In this document: one piece after another, positions 8,301 through 17,153 of the stretch
How positions within the stretch are numbered: the stretch's first letter is position 1
How the letters are laid out: every line of letters starts with the position of its first letter
NCBI GenBank assembly: GCA_040381535.1
Contig: JBEIHF010000008.1
Span: 1 to 64,000, forward strand
Source of the DNA: Micavibrio_A sp040381535
GTDB taxonomy: Bacteria; Pseudomonadota; Alphaproteobacteria; Micavibrionales; Micavibrionaceae
Reading direction: 5' to 3'
DNA: 64,000 nt
Position numbers and translations under genes: made by a program
Notes under the pieces: generated by a model
What the model saw: the letters and a program-made list of their open reading frames with translations, nothing else
Told to the model about the DNA's origin: nothing
Database searches by the model: none

Positions 8301-10286
8301 ATGGACAGAAGAAAAACCGACCGCCGCAGAGAAGGAGCCGATGGGCTCTACGTGCTCGACATACAAACCTTGCTGGAAACACTCTGGCGCAGAAAGGCCA
8401 TCGTCATAGGCCTAATGTTGATCGTCCTCATCCCCGGATTTTTGTTCGCCCTGACCAAACCCAACAAATATACGGCGACCACATCTGTCATTTTGGAAGA
8501 AAGATCTTTCGACATGACGGATTTCCAAGACGCATTGCCATCCCAAACCTTTAATGAAATGACCGTTGATACACAAACCAATCTTTTGAAATCGCCTATG
8601 CTTGCGCAGCTCACGCTGGAACGTTTGGAAAAAGACGGTGTCAAAAATAACGCGCCGCGTGACAAAGCCGTTCAGAGCTTTTTGAAAAACATTCTGGTGG
8701 ATTCTTCCGCCAAATCGCGCGTGGTCAAAGTTTCCTATAGATCCAAAGACCCAGTCTTGGCCGCGGAAATGGTCAACGCACATGTTGCCACGTTGATTGA
8801 TTACCAAACAGAAAGCAAAAAAGAGAAAATCGGCGCCATAAGTGAATGGCTGACGCAGCAGATCGAAGCGCTCAAGAAAGACAGCCAGACCAAAGCGCAA
8901 GAAATGCAGACTTTCAGAACGGAATCGGGAATCGTTCCGGGCAAGAATTCACAAGAACTGATCTATCAGCAAATTTCGGACCTTACGGAACAACTCGTTC
9001 CCATAGAAACCGAGAAGCTCAGCCTGCAGGCACGCATCGAAGCCATGAAAGCAGCGGGTTCAAAAGAAGGTGTTCCCGCACTTTTGGAATCGCAGGTTAT
9101 CAAGGATCTGAAAGCACAAGCCAGCCAAGCCCGTCAGGAATTGAAAGCGCTCGGCGCACAATACGGGACCAACCACCCAGATTATCAGGCCGCGCAAAAA
9201 CGCGTGAACCAGGTCAACGCCGATCTGGGCCGCGAAACTTCGAACATCAAGAATTCTATTGGCATGGAACTGGAAGCCATAACCAAGCAAGAAGAACTTC
9301 TGCGTACGCGCATCGACGAACTCAACCGCCAAACGGATGAACTTCGCGATAAAGAAGTTGCGATGGAAGCGTTCGAGGCAGGCCAAGACGCCAATATGAA
9401 ATTGCTGTCCACCTATCTGGAACAACACGAGCAGGTAAAAACGCAATTGAACTTCACCAGCCCCGATATCCGTGTGATCGCCGATGCCAATGCCCCCACC
9501 CAACCTACTGGCACGCGCAAAATCGTTCTGCTTATTCTGATCAGCCTCTTCGCTGCGGCATTTGCCATGGGCACGACGCTGCTTCTCGAACTGATCGATC
9601 GCGGTATCGAACAGCCAGATGACATTAAGAAAATACTCAACCTTAAATTGATCGGCACTCTGCCCAAGACACGCAGTCCGCTTTCCGAGATCAACCCCGG
9701 AAGCCGCGGCACGTACATGGAAGAGATCAAACGTATCTATCTCGCTCTAGCGGCCGGCAACAAAGGTCCTCAAGCCATTTTGATCACTGCCGCCAAATCT
9801 GGTGAAGGAAAGAGCACCATCGCATTTACCTTTGCACGCTACCTCCATTCTATTGGTGTGAAAGTCATTCTGGTGGATGCCAACACGACCAGCCCTTCGG
9901 TTGCCCTTCTCAGTGGCGTCAACCAAGGACCCGGTTTTTCCGAGTTGATCACGGGCACAGTGGAAGCCGCGAAATGCATCCACAAGGATGATACGGGCCT
10001 TTCCGTTATTCCCGCCGGCAATATGACCGGACATGTGGATCTTCTGGCGGGCGATAGTCTTTCCAAAGCCATCGCGGCCTTGAAATCACAATATGACTTT
10101 GTTGTTCTAGATTGCGCGCCTGCACTTGCCACAACGGATGCCGAAGTTATCGCGCGTCAGGTGGATCAGGTCATTCTCGTCATCGAACGTGCTAGAACCG
10201 CGAAGAAATACCTGAAGACGGTCGCAGAAACGTTGCGCCAACATGCGAACGATACACCCGCCGTCATCTTTAACAAGGCCGTGTAA
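8301..10286 (+). CDS. GumC/Wzz-type polysaccharide co-polymerase fused to a BY-kinase-like ATPase domain
   Basis: The 661-residue protein has a Wzz N-domain with transmembrane helices at about residues 32-52 and 408-428, and a long periplasmic coiled coil between them. A cytoplasmic CpsD/CapB-like ATPase domain follows. The Walker A motif AAKSGEGKST lies at 497-506, a Walker A'-like strand reads VILVDAN, and Walker B reads FVVLDCAP. Such proteins control chain length and couple polymerisation to export. Two features depart from active bacterial tyrosine kinases: the A' motif lacks the usual LRRP continuation, and the C-terminus (DTPAVIFNKAV) has no tyrosine cluster. It may therefore be an ATP-binding regulator rather than an autokinase. 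Confidence 0.92.
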   Translation: MDRRKTDRRREGADGLYVLDIQTLLETLWRRKAIVIGLMLIVLIPGFLFALTKPNKYTATTSVILEERSFDMTDFQDALPSQTFNEMTVDTQTNLLKSPMLAQLTLERLEKDGVKNNAPRDKAVQSFLKNILVDSSAKSRVVKVSYRSKDPVLAAEMVNAHVATLIDYQTESKKEKIGAISEWLTQQIEALKKDSQTKAQEMQTFRTESGIVPGKNSQELIYQQISDLTEQLVPIETEKLSLQARIEAMKAAGSKEGVPALLESQVIKDLKAQASQARQELKALGAQYGTNHPDYQAAQKRVNQVNADLGRETSNIKNSIGMELEAITKQEELLRTRIDELNRQTDELRDKEVAMEAFEAGQDANMKLLSTYLEQHEQVKTQLNFTSPDIRVIADANAPTQPTGTRKIVLLILISLFAAAFAMGTTLLLELIDRGIEQPDDIKKILNLKLIGTLPKTRSPLSEINPGSRGTYMEEIKRIYLALAAGNKGPQAILITAAKSGEGKSTIAFTFARYLHSIGVKVILVDANTTSPSVALLSGVNQGPGFSELITGTVEAAKCIHKDDTGLSVIPAGNMTGHVDLLAGDSLSKAIAALKSQYDFVVLDCAPALATTDAEVIARQVDQVILVIERARTAKKYLKTVAETLRQHANDTPAVIFNKAV

Positions 10287-10382
10287 ACTTAGTACGCCGC
10301 CAAGTAACTCTTAATATTTCTGAACCATTTGATCTCCCCGCTCGTTGGTGGGAAGCAATCCGTTCTATTGCGAGGAAGAAAT

Positions 10383-11474
10383 ATGAAAGTCGTGCTTGTG
10401 TCCGTCCATGACGGCGATTCCGACAGAAAAACAGGGTTTCATTTTTGGGCTAAAATACTGGCCGTAACGGGGCACGATGTGAACTTTCTTACCGTAGGGT
10501 CCAGTATATATCCTTACTCAAACGAGGGGGTAAGCAGCTCAAGCGGCTCTTCAAAAAATGGATCCCGCTTGATGAATGCATCCTAAAGTTTACATGGATG
10601 CCCCTTTTCCACCCGATCAATTTTCCCAGCCCCTTTCTCAATAAAATTAGCCGCCCTCTCTTTTCCCTCTACCCCAAATTATTACCCCAATCACGTTTAT
10701 AATCGCTTCAAAACACCGATCTTTTCATCATGGAAGGCGGTCAGGGTGCCATGCTCGTTTCGCGCTTTGCGGCGTTGTGTCCGCAAGCGAAATTCATTTA
10801 CAACCCGAGCGACCGGCACAGCGTCATCAAATTTCATCCGATCGTCGTTGAAAGCGAAAAGGAGGCCCTGCCCTATTTCACCGCGATACGCCTGAACTCG
10901 GCTTCTGTCGCCAATGATTTCCCGAAAGGCTCGCCCACGCATTACATTGCGCAAGCCATCGATAACAAAATATTCGATACGCCCAAAAACAACCCATATA
11001 AAATATCCAAGAACGCCATCAATATCGGCGACATGCTCTTTGATGCATTGGCCGTGGAAACATTGGCGCGGGCCAATCCCGACTGGACGTTCCATTTGTT
11101 CGGCAAGGGCGCGGAAATATCCGCCCCCTTAGAGAATGTCGTTGACTACGGCGAAATGTCTTTTGAAAAGCTCGTGCCTTTTTGCAGTATGCCGATATCG
11201 GGCTGGCCCCTTATAAGGCTGCCAAACAGTCGGCTTATATTAGCCAATCCAGCCTTAAATTCGTTCAATATACATATTGCAAACTTCCTGTGATTACGCC
11301 ACAGATAACCTCGAATGTTGCGCCGCACATACATACCTCGCATACGATGGCGATGACGGGATTATCAAAGCCTTTGAGAACGCTATGAAATACGATAGAA
11401 AGGCGATCGACAGGTCCCGCATTACGGGATGGGAAGACGTCATCGACAACATGATGCGTCTGGCCCGTGTCTAA
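10383..11474 (+). pseudogene. Decayed GumK-like glycosyltransferase (paralogue of the next gene)
   Basis: Translation in successive frames aligns end to end with the intact gene at 11498. The start (MKVVLVSVHDGDSDRK) is in one frame. At about 10531 similarity moves to a second frame (LKRLFKKWIPLDE), where an in-frame TAA at 10700 interrupts it before DLFIMEGGQGAML. Near 11180, at a run of T, it moves to a third frame (QYADIGLAPYKAAKQS), and near 11340 it returns to the first (GIIKAFENAMKYDRKAI). Three frameshifts and one nonsense codon make this a pseudogene, barring assembly error. The product would have been a GT70-type glucuronosyltransferase-like enzyme acting on the lipid-linked repeat unit. 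Confidence 0.88.
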
Positions 11475-11497
11475 ATCATTTCGTATAAGCAGGTATT

Positions 11498-12595
11498 ATG
11501 AGAGTCGTACTTATCACAGGGCATGATGGCCGATCACCTCGCAAAGTTGACTTTCATTTCTGGGCCAATATTTTGGTGGAACGCGGCCACGACGTTTCTT
11601 TCATCACGGCGGGTTTCAGCCGTCTAACCGCATTCAAGAAAAATCCGCGCAAATTTGTGCAGCCCTATAACGAATGGTTTGAAATAAATCCGCATTTGAA
11701 AACCTTCACATGGTGCGCACCGATCCACCCTTGCGTGGATGCGGGACCGCTCAATGCTGTGCTCAACCCTATTTTTGCAACCTATCCGCTTTTCTTCCCC
11801 AAAGACGCTCTGGATGAAATAAACGATTCGGATTTATTCATCATTGAATGCGGTCTACCCATATTGTTAGTTCCTATACTGGCCAATACGTGCCCCGATG
11901 CAAAATTCATTTATTCGGTCAGCGATCGTATGATTACCGTGGGCGGACACCCGTTGATCATCGAGAGCGAGGCGGATATCGTGCCGTTGTTCGATTCCAT
12001 CCGCGTACCATCGGAATTGATGATCAAGGATTATCCTAAAAACGCGCCCGTGCATTACATCGCGCCCGCCGTGACGAAAGACAAGATTGACGCGCCTGCG
12101 CCTTCGCCGTATTCAAAGCCTAAAAACACCATCTGCATCGGCGATATGCTGTTCAATTCCGACGCGGTGGAAAAAATTGCCGACAGCGCGCCCGACTGGA
12201 CCATTCATCTTTTCGGTAAAGGCGCGAAAGTGAACAACGCCAAGCCCAATATCGTAACGCATGGAGAAGTTAGTTTTGATGCTTTGATCCCCTATTTGAA
12301 GCACGCCGATATTGGCATCGCGCCATACAATTACCTACCCGCTTCAGAATATCTGTGCCAATCAAGCCTAAAGATGCTTTTGTATAAATATTGCCGTCTT
12401 CCAATCATTGCGCCGGATTTTGTCTCCAAAAACCAGCCGCATATTTTCACGTTCGATCATAGAAATCCGCAAAGCGCGGCAAGCGCGTTTAAGAAAGCCA
12501 TTGCTTTTGACAGGAACGAAATTGACGTGTCGGATATTAATACATGGGAAACCATGCTCGATAAAATGCTCGCCACCGTCGATATAAAATCATGA
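11498..12595 (+). CDS. GumK-like glycosyltransferase (GT70 family), probable glucuronosyltransferase
   Basis: The 365-residue protein is recognisably related to Xanthomonas GumK, which adds glucuronic acid to Man-Glc-Glc-PP-undecaprenol. Shared landmarks, in order, are the N-terminal GHDGRSPRKVDFHFWA (GumK has a similar HDFRTPRR...HF segment), the IHPC and DLFIIECG segments, FIYSVSDR, the IGDMLFNSDAV strand, HLFGKGAK, and GIAPYNYLPASEYLCQSSLK near the C-terminus. It is a GT-B-fold enzyme expected at the cytoplasmic face of the inner membrane. It follows its own decayed paralogue by 24 bp and overlaps the GH5 gene by 4 bp (ATGA). Donor specificity for UDP-GlcA is inferred from the family. Confidence 0.82.
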   Translation: MRVVLITGHDGRSPRKVDFHFWANILVERGHDVSFITAGFSRLTAFKKNPRKFVQPYNEWFEINPHLKTFTWCAPIHPCVDAGPLNAVLNPIFATYPLFFPKDALDEINDSDLFIIECGLPILLVPILANTCPDAKFIYSVSDRMITVGGHPLIIESEADIVPLFDSIRVPSELMIKDYPKNAPVHYIAPAVTKDKIDAPAPSPYSKPKNTICIGDMLFNSDAVEKIADSAPDWTIHLFGKGAKVNNAKPNIVTHGEVSFDALIPYLKHADIGIAPYNYLPASEYLCQSSLKMLLYKYCRLPIIAPDFVSKNQPHIFTFDHRNPQSAASAFKKAIAFDRNEIDVSDINTWETMLDKMLATVDIKS

Positions 12596-13521
12596 AAAAA
12601 CTGATCCTCTTATTGCTACTTCTTTTTCCTGCATCCGCGCAGGCGCAGCCGCCTTTGACAGTTGGGGGCAATCAGGTTTTTTCCGGTGGTAAGCCCGTCA
12701 CGTTGCGGGGGGTCAGTCTTTGTTCCCTTGAATGGCACAAGCCGCTTCAGCAGATCGCACAGGTTACAGAATCTCCTGCCAAATGGAACGTCAATATACT
12801 GCGCCTTCCTGTTCAGGTAAAGGAATGGGACCGCGTCGGTGCGGACGCCTATATCAAAAACTATCTCGATCCCGCCGTGGATATTTGCAAGCAGAACGAT
12901 GTGTATTGCATTATCGACTGGCACGAGATTGCGGATTGGGACAAGAAAGACGTTCGGGACAAACTGGAGAATTTCTGGAAGCTGGTGGCAAAACGTTACG
13001 CTGACGAACCCAATATCCTCTACGAAATTTTCAACGAGCCTGCGGAGCCCAAAGCACGCAATGCCGAAAACTGGGCGAAATGGCGCGACGTGATACAGGA
13101 ATGGGTCGATCAAATCAGGAAAGATGCGCCTGATACGGTTTTGCTTATCGGTTCACCGCATTGGAGCCAGATGCCGGGCTTTGCCATCGACAATCCCGTC
13201 AAAGGCGACAATCTGATCTACACGCTCCATCTCTACCCGCTATGGAGCCATGAAGAATGGGACAATCTGCTCGGTAACCCTTCGAAAAAACTACCGATCC
13301 TGATTAGCGAATGGGGTTGGAGCAACGATCCGAAAACATGGTTCGGGATCAAAGGTAGCCAAGAGAGTTTCGGAGATCCGCTGAAAGATTATCTTAAAGA
13401 CAAACCCACCGTGGGTTGGACCGCATGGAGTTATGATCCGCTGTGCGGCCCCGCCATGCTCGGCGAAGCCAAAGAAATGGCCGCTTTCGTCAAGCAATGG
13501 CTGAAAGAATCCAACCCCTAA
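12592..13521 (+). CDS. Secreted glycoside hydrolase family 5 (endoglucanase-like)
   Basis: The 309-residue protein has a signal peptide (LILLLLLLFPASAQA) and a GH5 TIM barrel. The acid/base glutamate is in the NEP motif YEIFNEP (E149) and the nucleophile in LISEWGWS (E240). The strand motifs IIDWHEIAD and YTLHLYPLW carry other conserved substrate-binding residues. GH5 enzymes of this type hydrolyse beta-1,4-glucans. Its start overlaps the GumK-like gene (ATGA), so it belongs to the exopolysaccharide operon. There it may trim or release a polymer with a cellulosic backbone, as BcsZ-type cellulases do in cellulose operons. Confidence 0.93.
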   Translation: MKKLILLLLLLFPASAQAQPPLTVGGNQVFSGGKPVTLRGVSLCSLEWHKPLQQIAQVTESPAKWNVNILRLPVQVKEWDRVGADAYIKNYLDPAVDICKQNDVYCIIDWHEIADWDKKDVRDKLENFWKLVAKRYADEPNILYEIFNEPAEPKARNAENWAKWRDVIQEWVDQIRKDAPDTVLLIGSPHWSQMPGFAIDNPVKGDNLIYTLHLYPLWSHEEWDNLLGNPSKKLPILISEWGWSNDPKTWFGIKGSQESFGDPLKDYLKDKPTVGWTAWSYDPLCGPAMLGEAKEMAAFVKQWLKESNP

Positions 13522-14103
13522 TTTTTTGGCAAAAAGCTGACTTTGTGCGGAGCGCGGCGAGGACATCTCGCGCTTTATGTTCGCACCATTGATCTTTGCT
13601 CGCGATGAATACAAAAGAGAGCGCAACTATCACAGCCATAGGCCACTTAACGCAGGATTTGTATTTTTCTCATGCCAGCAAAATCAGCTGGAAGAAACCG
13701 TAGAACTGTAGTTCGGGCGGAATGCCCCAGAAAACGCCAACCGATACCATAAAGGCGAATGAGCACAAGCTGTTTACGGACATCATCGCATATTTGAAAT
13801 CGGGGGATAATGAAATAGAATATGATGACGAAGACAATTGCTATGTTATAAGCGGGCGTTTTTGCGTGAAAATCACGAAACAATATATTCAGACGCGACG
13901 TTAAATCTGCAAGCATTACCGAAATGGAGCACCCCCAGTAAAAACCGCTTAAAGTGAAGAAGATTAAAACACCGAGCCCACCTACAGCAGATTTTTACCC
14001 ATCAGCTTGAATACAAGCTCCATATTATATGACGACTAACAGACAAGCTAAACCTCGGATACTGTCCAGAATTGCATGTAACGTTCGATTTTATCTTTTA
14101 GCA
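13522..14103. other. AT-richer gap between the two converging exopolysaccharide operons
   Basis: This 582-bp stretch separates converging operons. It holds one doubtful small ORF, a 6-bp stem with a 4-base loop (AGCTTG-AATA-CAAGCT, 14004-14019) that may help end the minus transcript, and a GC-rich imperfect hairpin near 13551-13577. The reading frame just before the small ORF is open from about 13600 to a stop at 13710 but matches nothing I recognise. GC content falls towards the polymerase gene. Confidence 0.5.
13722..13904 (+). CDS. Possible small hypothetical protein
   Basis: A 60-codon ATG frame encodes a hydrophilic peptide with an acidic middle (SGDNEIEYDDEDNCYVI) and a basic end (KQYIQTRR). 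There is no clear ribosome binding site and no recognisable family. It stands alone between two converging operons. The composition is protein-like, but it could be chance. Confidence 0.25.
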   Translation: MPQKTPTDTIKANEHKLFTDIIAYLKSGDNEIEYDDEDNCYVISGRFCVKITKQYIQTRR

Positions 14104-15309
14104 TCAAGCTTTTGCGAAACGCTTATAATAAACAAAACCAGCCATGGTCCATAAAAGTGCAGCTACTTTTATAGAGAACACAGCACCACTGACCATGAGA
14201 GTTATAAACAAGAACAAGTTTGCCGAATGGACAAATCGTTTTTCATCTGGTTTTTCTTGCCGAATAACCAAAGTGGCAAAAAGATACAAGGCCAGAAAGC
14301 CAAAAATTGTTAAAGCATATATTGTGTAAGCATAACCGCTATCCCAAGTCGTATTGATCTGCTCTAAACTCCCACCTGTTAAGTAAGACATATCCATTCC
14401 ATTTAAAAAGAATAAAGTATTACCTATGCGCCCCGGCAGATCGTCGCTGAATTTATAATCAATTGTGTATGGATCATAAAAGAAGAGATAGCTTAAGGTT
14501 AAAATTATCGGTACATAAAGAAGGTTAGTGTAACGTGGAAGATGAGGGAAAAGAAAAAAGCCTAGTAATACGATAACGCAAATACCAGTGCCAGCCCGAC
14601 TATCGGTTGTCAGAATAGTAAGCAGAATTAATATACAAAAAAAAGTTCGATCAAATTTTTTCAAACGTTCCCAAAAAGTCACTAAAAATATGGATAAAAG
14701 AATAGCGAAGTTCCCCAGCGAGACCTGTTCCAAAAATATTGACGACAATCTATGATGACTTACATTATACGAAAAACGAGTTTCATATCCTAGAGCTGCG
14801 TTAAAAATCCCTAATTTATTATAATCATATTCTTCGAGTCCGCGCGTGTTGGCATAGTAGAACGCGGGCTTGAAAAGCGCGGCGTAAATTTCTGTGGCAT
14901 AGTTTTCTACCACCATGAAAATGAGGACAAGCCAGCCGAGAATCTTGAAAGCTGTTATAAGAGATTTTTCAGTGATCAAGCCACCCATCAGGAAGAAAGT
15001 AACGATGAGCAAAACATCCCGCACCGCCTTCACGTAAAGCGTTTCATTGGCTATGGAAACGATAATGAACCCTAAGAAAGCCACCAGAAAGAAGAGTAGC
15101 GGCGGAAACAGGTTGGGCAGTTCACGAATACGCAGTGCGATATAGGCGAGGCAGGGCACGACGATCAGAATCTCGCTCGCAACCACTATAGAAGCATTCA
15201 GCGTAAAGAAATGCGCGTTGATGATCGATAAAATGGCGTTGTAGAGAACGGCAAGAAGTACCGCCATGCCGCCGAAATCCAAAAAAGGCTGCCTTACGCC
15301 CGCGCTCAC
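14104..15309 (-). CDS. Wzy-like polysaccharide polymerase (O-antigen ligase/polymerase family, GumE-like position)
   Basis: The 401-residue protein is almost entirely hydrophobic helices, with around ten or eleven transmembrane segments and a larger loop in the second half, the layout of Wzy polymerases and O-antigen ligases. The start is a GTG at 15309 that overlaps the stop of the upstream glycosyltransferase gene (GTGA). The region is clearly more AT-rich than its neighbours, as is usual for Wzy genes. As the only polymerase candidate in the locus it should join lipid-linked repeat units in the periplasm. Sequence alone cannot separate polymerase from ligase. Confidence 0.78.
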   Translation of the reverse strand: MSAGVRQPFLDFGGMAVLLAVLYNAILSIINAHFFTLNASIVVASEILIVVPCLAYIALRIRELPNLFPPLLFFLVAFLGFIIVSIANETLYVKAVRDVLLIVTFFLMGGLITEKSLITAFKILGWLVLIFMVVENYATEIYAALFKPAFYYANTRGLEEYDYNKLGIFNAALGYETRFSYNVSHHRLSSIFLEQVSLGNFAILLSIFLVTFWERLKKFDRTFFCILILLTILTTDSRAGTGICVIVLLGFFLFPHLPRYTNLLYVPIILTLSYLFFYDPYTIDYKFSDDLPGRIGNTLFFLNGMDMSYLTGGSLEQINTTWDSGYAYTIYALTIFGFLALYLFATLVIRQEKPDEKRFVHSANLFLFITLMVSGAVFSIKVAALLWTMAGFVYYKRFAKA

Positions 15310-17153
15310 GTAATGGAGTCCTTATAAACAGTATCGGCTTTATCGACGAGTTCTGCCCAAGAAAAGGTCTTGCTGAAATTTTGCGCCTTTTGACGCATGC
15401 TGTCATCTATTTTGGGCAGGCTTTCCGCAATAGTTTCCGCGGCCTTTTCGGGGTTTTGGAAATCGACGATCTGGCCGACGCCCCCCTGCTCCACCAATTC
15501 GATAAATGATTCATTGCCCTGTACAAACGGGATAATACCCACCGACATGGCTTCAAGCATCGACATACCGAACCCTTCGAAAGACGAAGCGGATAGAAAA
15601 TATCCGCATTTTTGGGCAATATCCATCATTTCGGTTCGCTCGCTCGCTCCATGGAAAACAATATGCTCTGCCACGCGCAATTTGGCGGCGGTATTTTGCA
15701 AGTCTTCCATCGAAACATCCCATGCGGGTCCGATAAGGTGGAGCTTCCCATCAACATTATGCTCGTGTTTCATCAATGCAAAAACGCGGATTATATCCGG
15801 CACGTTTTTGCTTTTCGCCATACGGCCAATATATAAAAAGTCACGGCCTTCAGAAATATCCGTGCCTAGCGGCTCGACCGCGTTTGGTTGCAGAATAATA
15901 TTTTTGTTGAGACCCTTGAACGTATCGCGGTCATTGCCGCTGATCGCGAAAATCGCCTTGTACCAGAAGGAAGAAAAACGAGTGATCGTTTGGAAATAGA
16001 TTTTTTTGATGAGCCCAAAATCGCCGGTGTGAAAAAATCCGCCGTGCGTGGTGGCAATAGCGGGTACGCGCAATAATGCGGATACCAGAGCTACATAATC
16101 ATAAAACACATCCGTGTTGTGGACATGTACGACATCGAATTTGGTGAAATAGAACGGCGATATACGCGGAATGAAGAAACGACGGCGTCCCCAAAAACCC
16201 ACGCGCTTGATTTTGATACCGTCTATCGTTTCGGAAGCAGGCAATTCTGCCACATCTCCGTGGAATACCTTGTTCAGCGTCAAAACCTCAACGTCATAGC
16301 CTTTGGTCTGCTGGTGCGTGGCCATACTCATGACATAAGATTCAAGGCCGCCGATAGCAGGCGCGAATTGGCGAACGACATGAAGGATTTTCAACGGCCT
16401 GCCGCTCCCTTTTTCCGGCCTTAGCGCGAAGGCGATGCCCAGTGCGCGGTACAAGAATACAAAATTGCCGATGATATAACGTTTGAATAGGCGTTTTGGT
16501 TCAAGCATGAGGCGGTAAAACCATTCCATGCCGTATTTCCTGAAAATTTCCGGCGCGCGCGTGACCTTACCGCCCATGAAATCCAGAATCGCGCCACCGC
16601 ATACTATCAGCGCGGGTTTATTGGATGCCAAAACGATCTGGCGCGCCACACGCTCTTGTTTGGGCATACCCATGCCGAGAATAACAAGCGGACAAGGTCG
16701 TTCAGTCAGCGCGGCGATGTAATTTGCATCGTCCTTAAACCCATCCATAAGATGGGAAACGATGACATCTTTCGTGACTACTTGTTCCCCCGCTTTTTCA
16801 AGATAGGGCGATTTTGTTCCCATCAGCGCAGCTTCAAATCCTTCGTACAAAGAGATAATGCGCGGTATCAAATCCGTGCCATTTAAATTCAATCCCGCAT
16901 CGCGACCCAGAAGCTTGTAGAGAATACTCATCCCTGCCCCGTCGCGGAAAATATAATCGCATTGTAAAATATCGTTCCGGAAATCGGGATCTGTGTAGCA
17001 AAGATTGAATCCATGGGCGTTGATGAACGCAATGCGCACTGGCTTTTTAACATTCTGCGGCTTGAATGTTTCTAGAAATAAATCCAGTTCCGCATCGTTA
17101 TGCACGATACAGATTTTATCAACGAGCGTGGATATGAATTTATAGTCTTCCAT
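15306..17153 (-). CDS. Fused glycosyltransferase: WecG/TagA/CpsF (GumM-like) plus GT4 (GumH-like)
   Basis: This 615-residue protein joins two enzymes. Residues about 1-245 form a GT26 WecG/TagA/CpsF domain, with FINAHGFNLCY, DGAGMSILYKLLG, LNGTDLIP, LGMGMPKQE and CGGAILDFMGGKVTRAPE. Residues about 250-615 form a GT4 enzyme with ILHVVRQFAPAIGGLESYV, VVHVHNTDVFYDYVAL, THGGFFHTGDFG and the ExxxxxxxE motif EGFGMSMLE. The second half matches the pattern of GumH, the alpha-mannosyltransferase, and the first half the GumM glucosyltransferase class. The start ATG shares one base with the stop of the priming transferase gene. In Xanthomonas the two activities are on separate genes, so the fusion is notable. 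Confidence 0.93.
   Translation of the reverse strand: MEDYKFISTLVDKICIVHNDAELDLFLETFKPQNVKKPVRIAFINAHGFNLCYTDPDFRNDILQCDYIFRDGAGMSILYKLLGRDAGLNLNGTDLIPRIISLYEGFEAALMGTKSPYLEKAGEQVVTKDVIVSHLMDGFKDDANYIAALTERPCPLVILGMGMPKQERVARQIVLASNKPALIVCGGAILDFMGGKVTRAPEIFRKYGMEWFYRLMLEPKRLFKRYIIGNFVFLYRALGIAFALRPEKGSGRPLKILHVVRQFAPAIGGLESYVMSMATHQQTKGYDVEVLTLNKVFHGDVAELPASETIDGIKIKRVGFWGRRRFFIPRISPFYFTKFDVVHVHNTDVFYDYVALVSALLRVPAIATTHGGFFHTGDFGLIKKIYFQTITRFSSFWYKAIFAISGNDRDTFKGLNKNIILQPNAVEPLGTDISEGRDFLYIGRMAKSKNVPDIIRVFALMKHEHNVDGKLHLIGPAWDVSMEDLQNTAAKLRVAEHIVFHGASERTEMMDIAQKCGYFLSASSFEGFGMSMLEAMSVGIIPFVQGNESFIELVEQGGVGQIVDFQNPEKAAETIAESLPKIDDSMRQKAQNFSKTFSWAELVDKADTVYKDSIT

Noticed and set aside
13560..13712. 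A possible transposase tail in the gap after the GH5 gene
   Set aside because: The open frame ends in residues only vaguely like an integrase C-terminus, and there are no terminal repeats or other transposase motifs.
13647..13916. A hydrophobic 89-codon minus-strand frame in the gap between the polymer operons
   Set aside because: It overlaps the small plus-strand ORF, begins without a ribosome site and its hydrophobic stretch is explained by the AT-rich composition.
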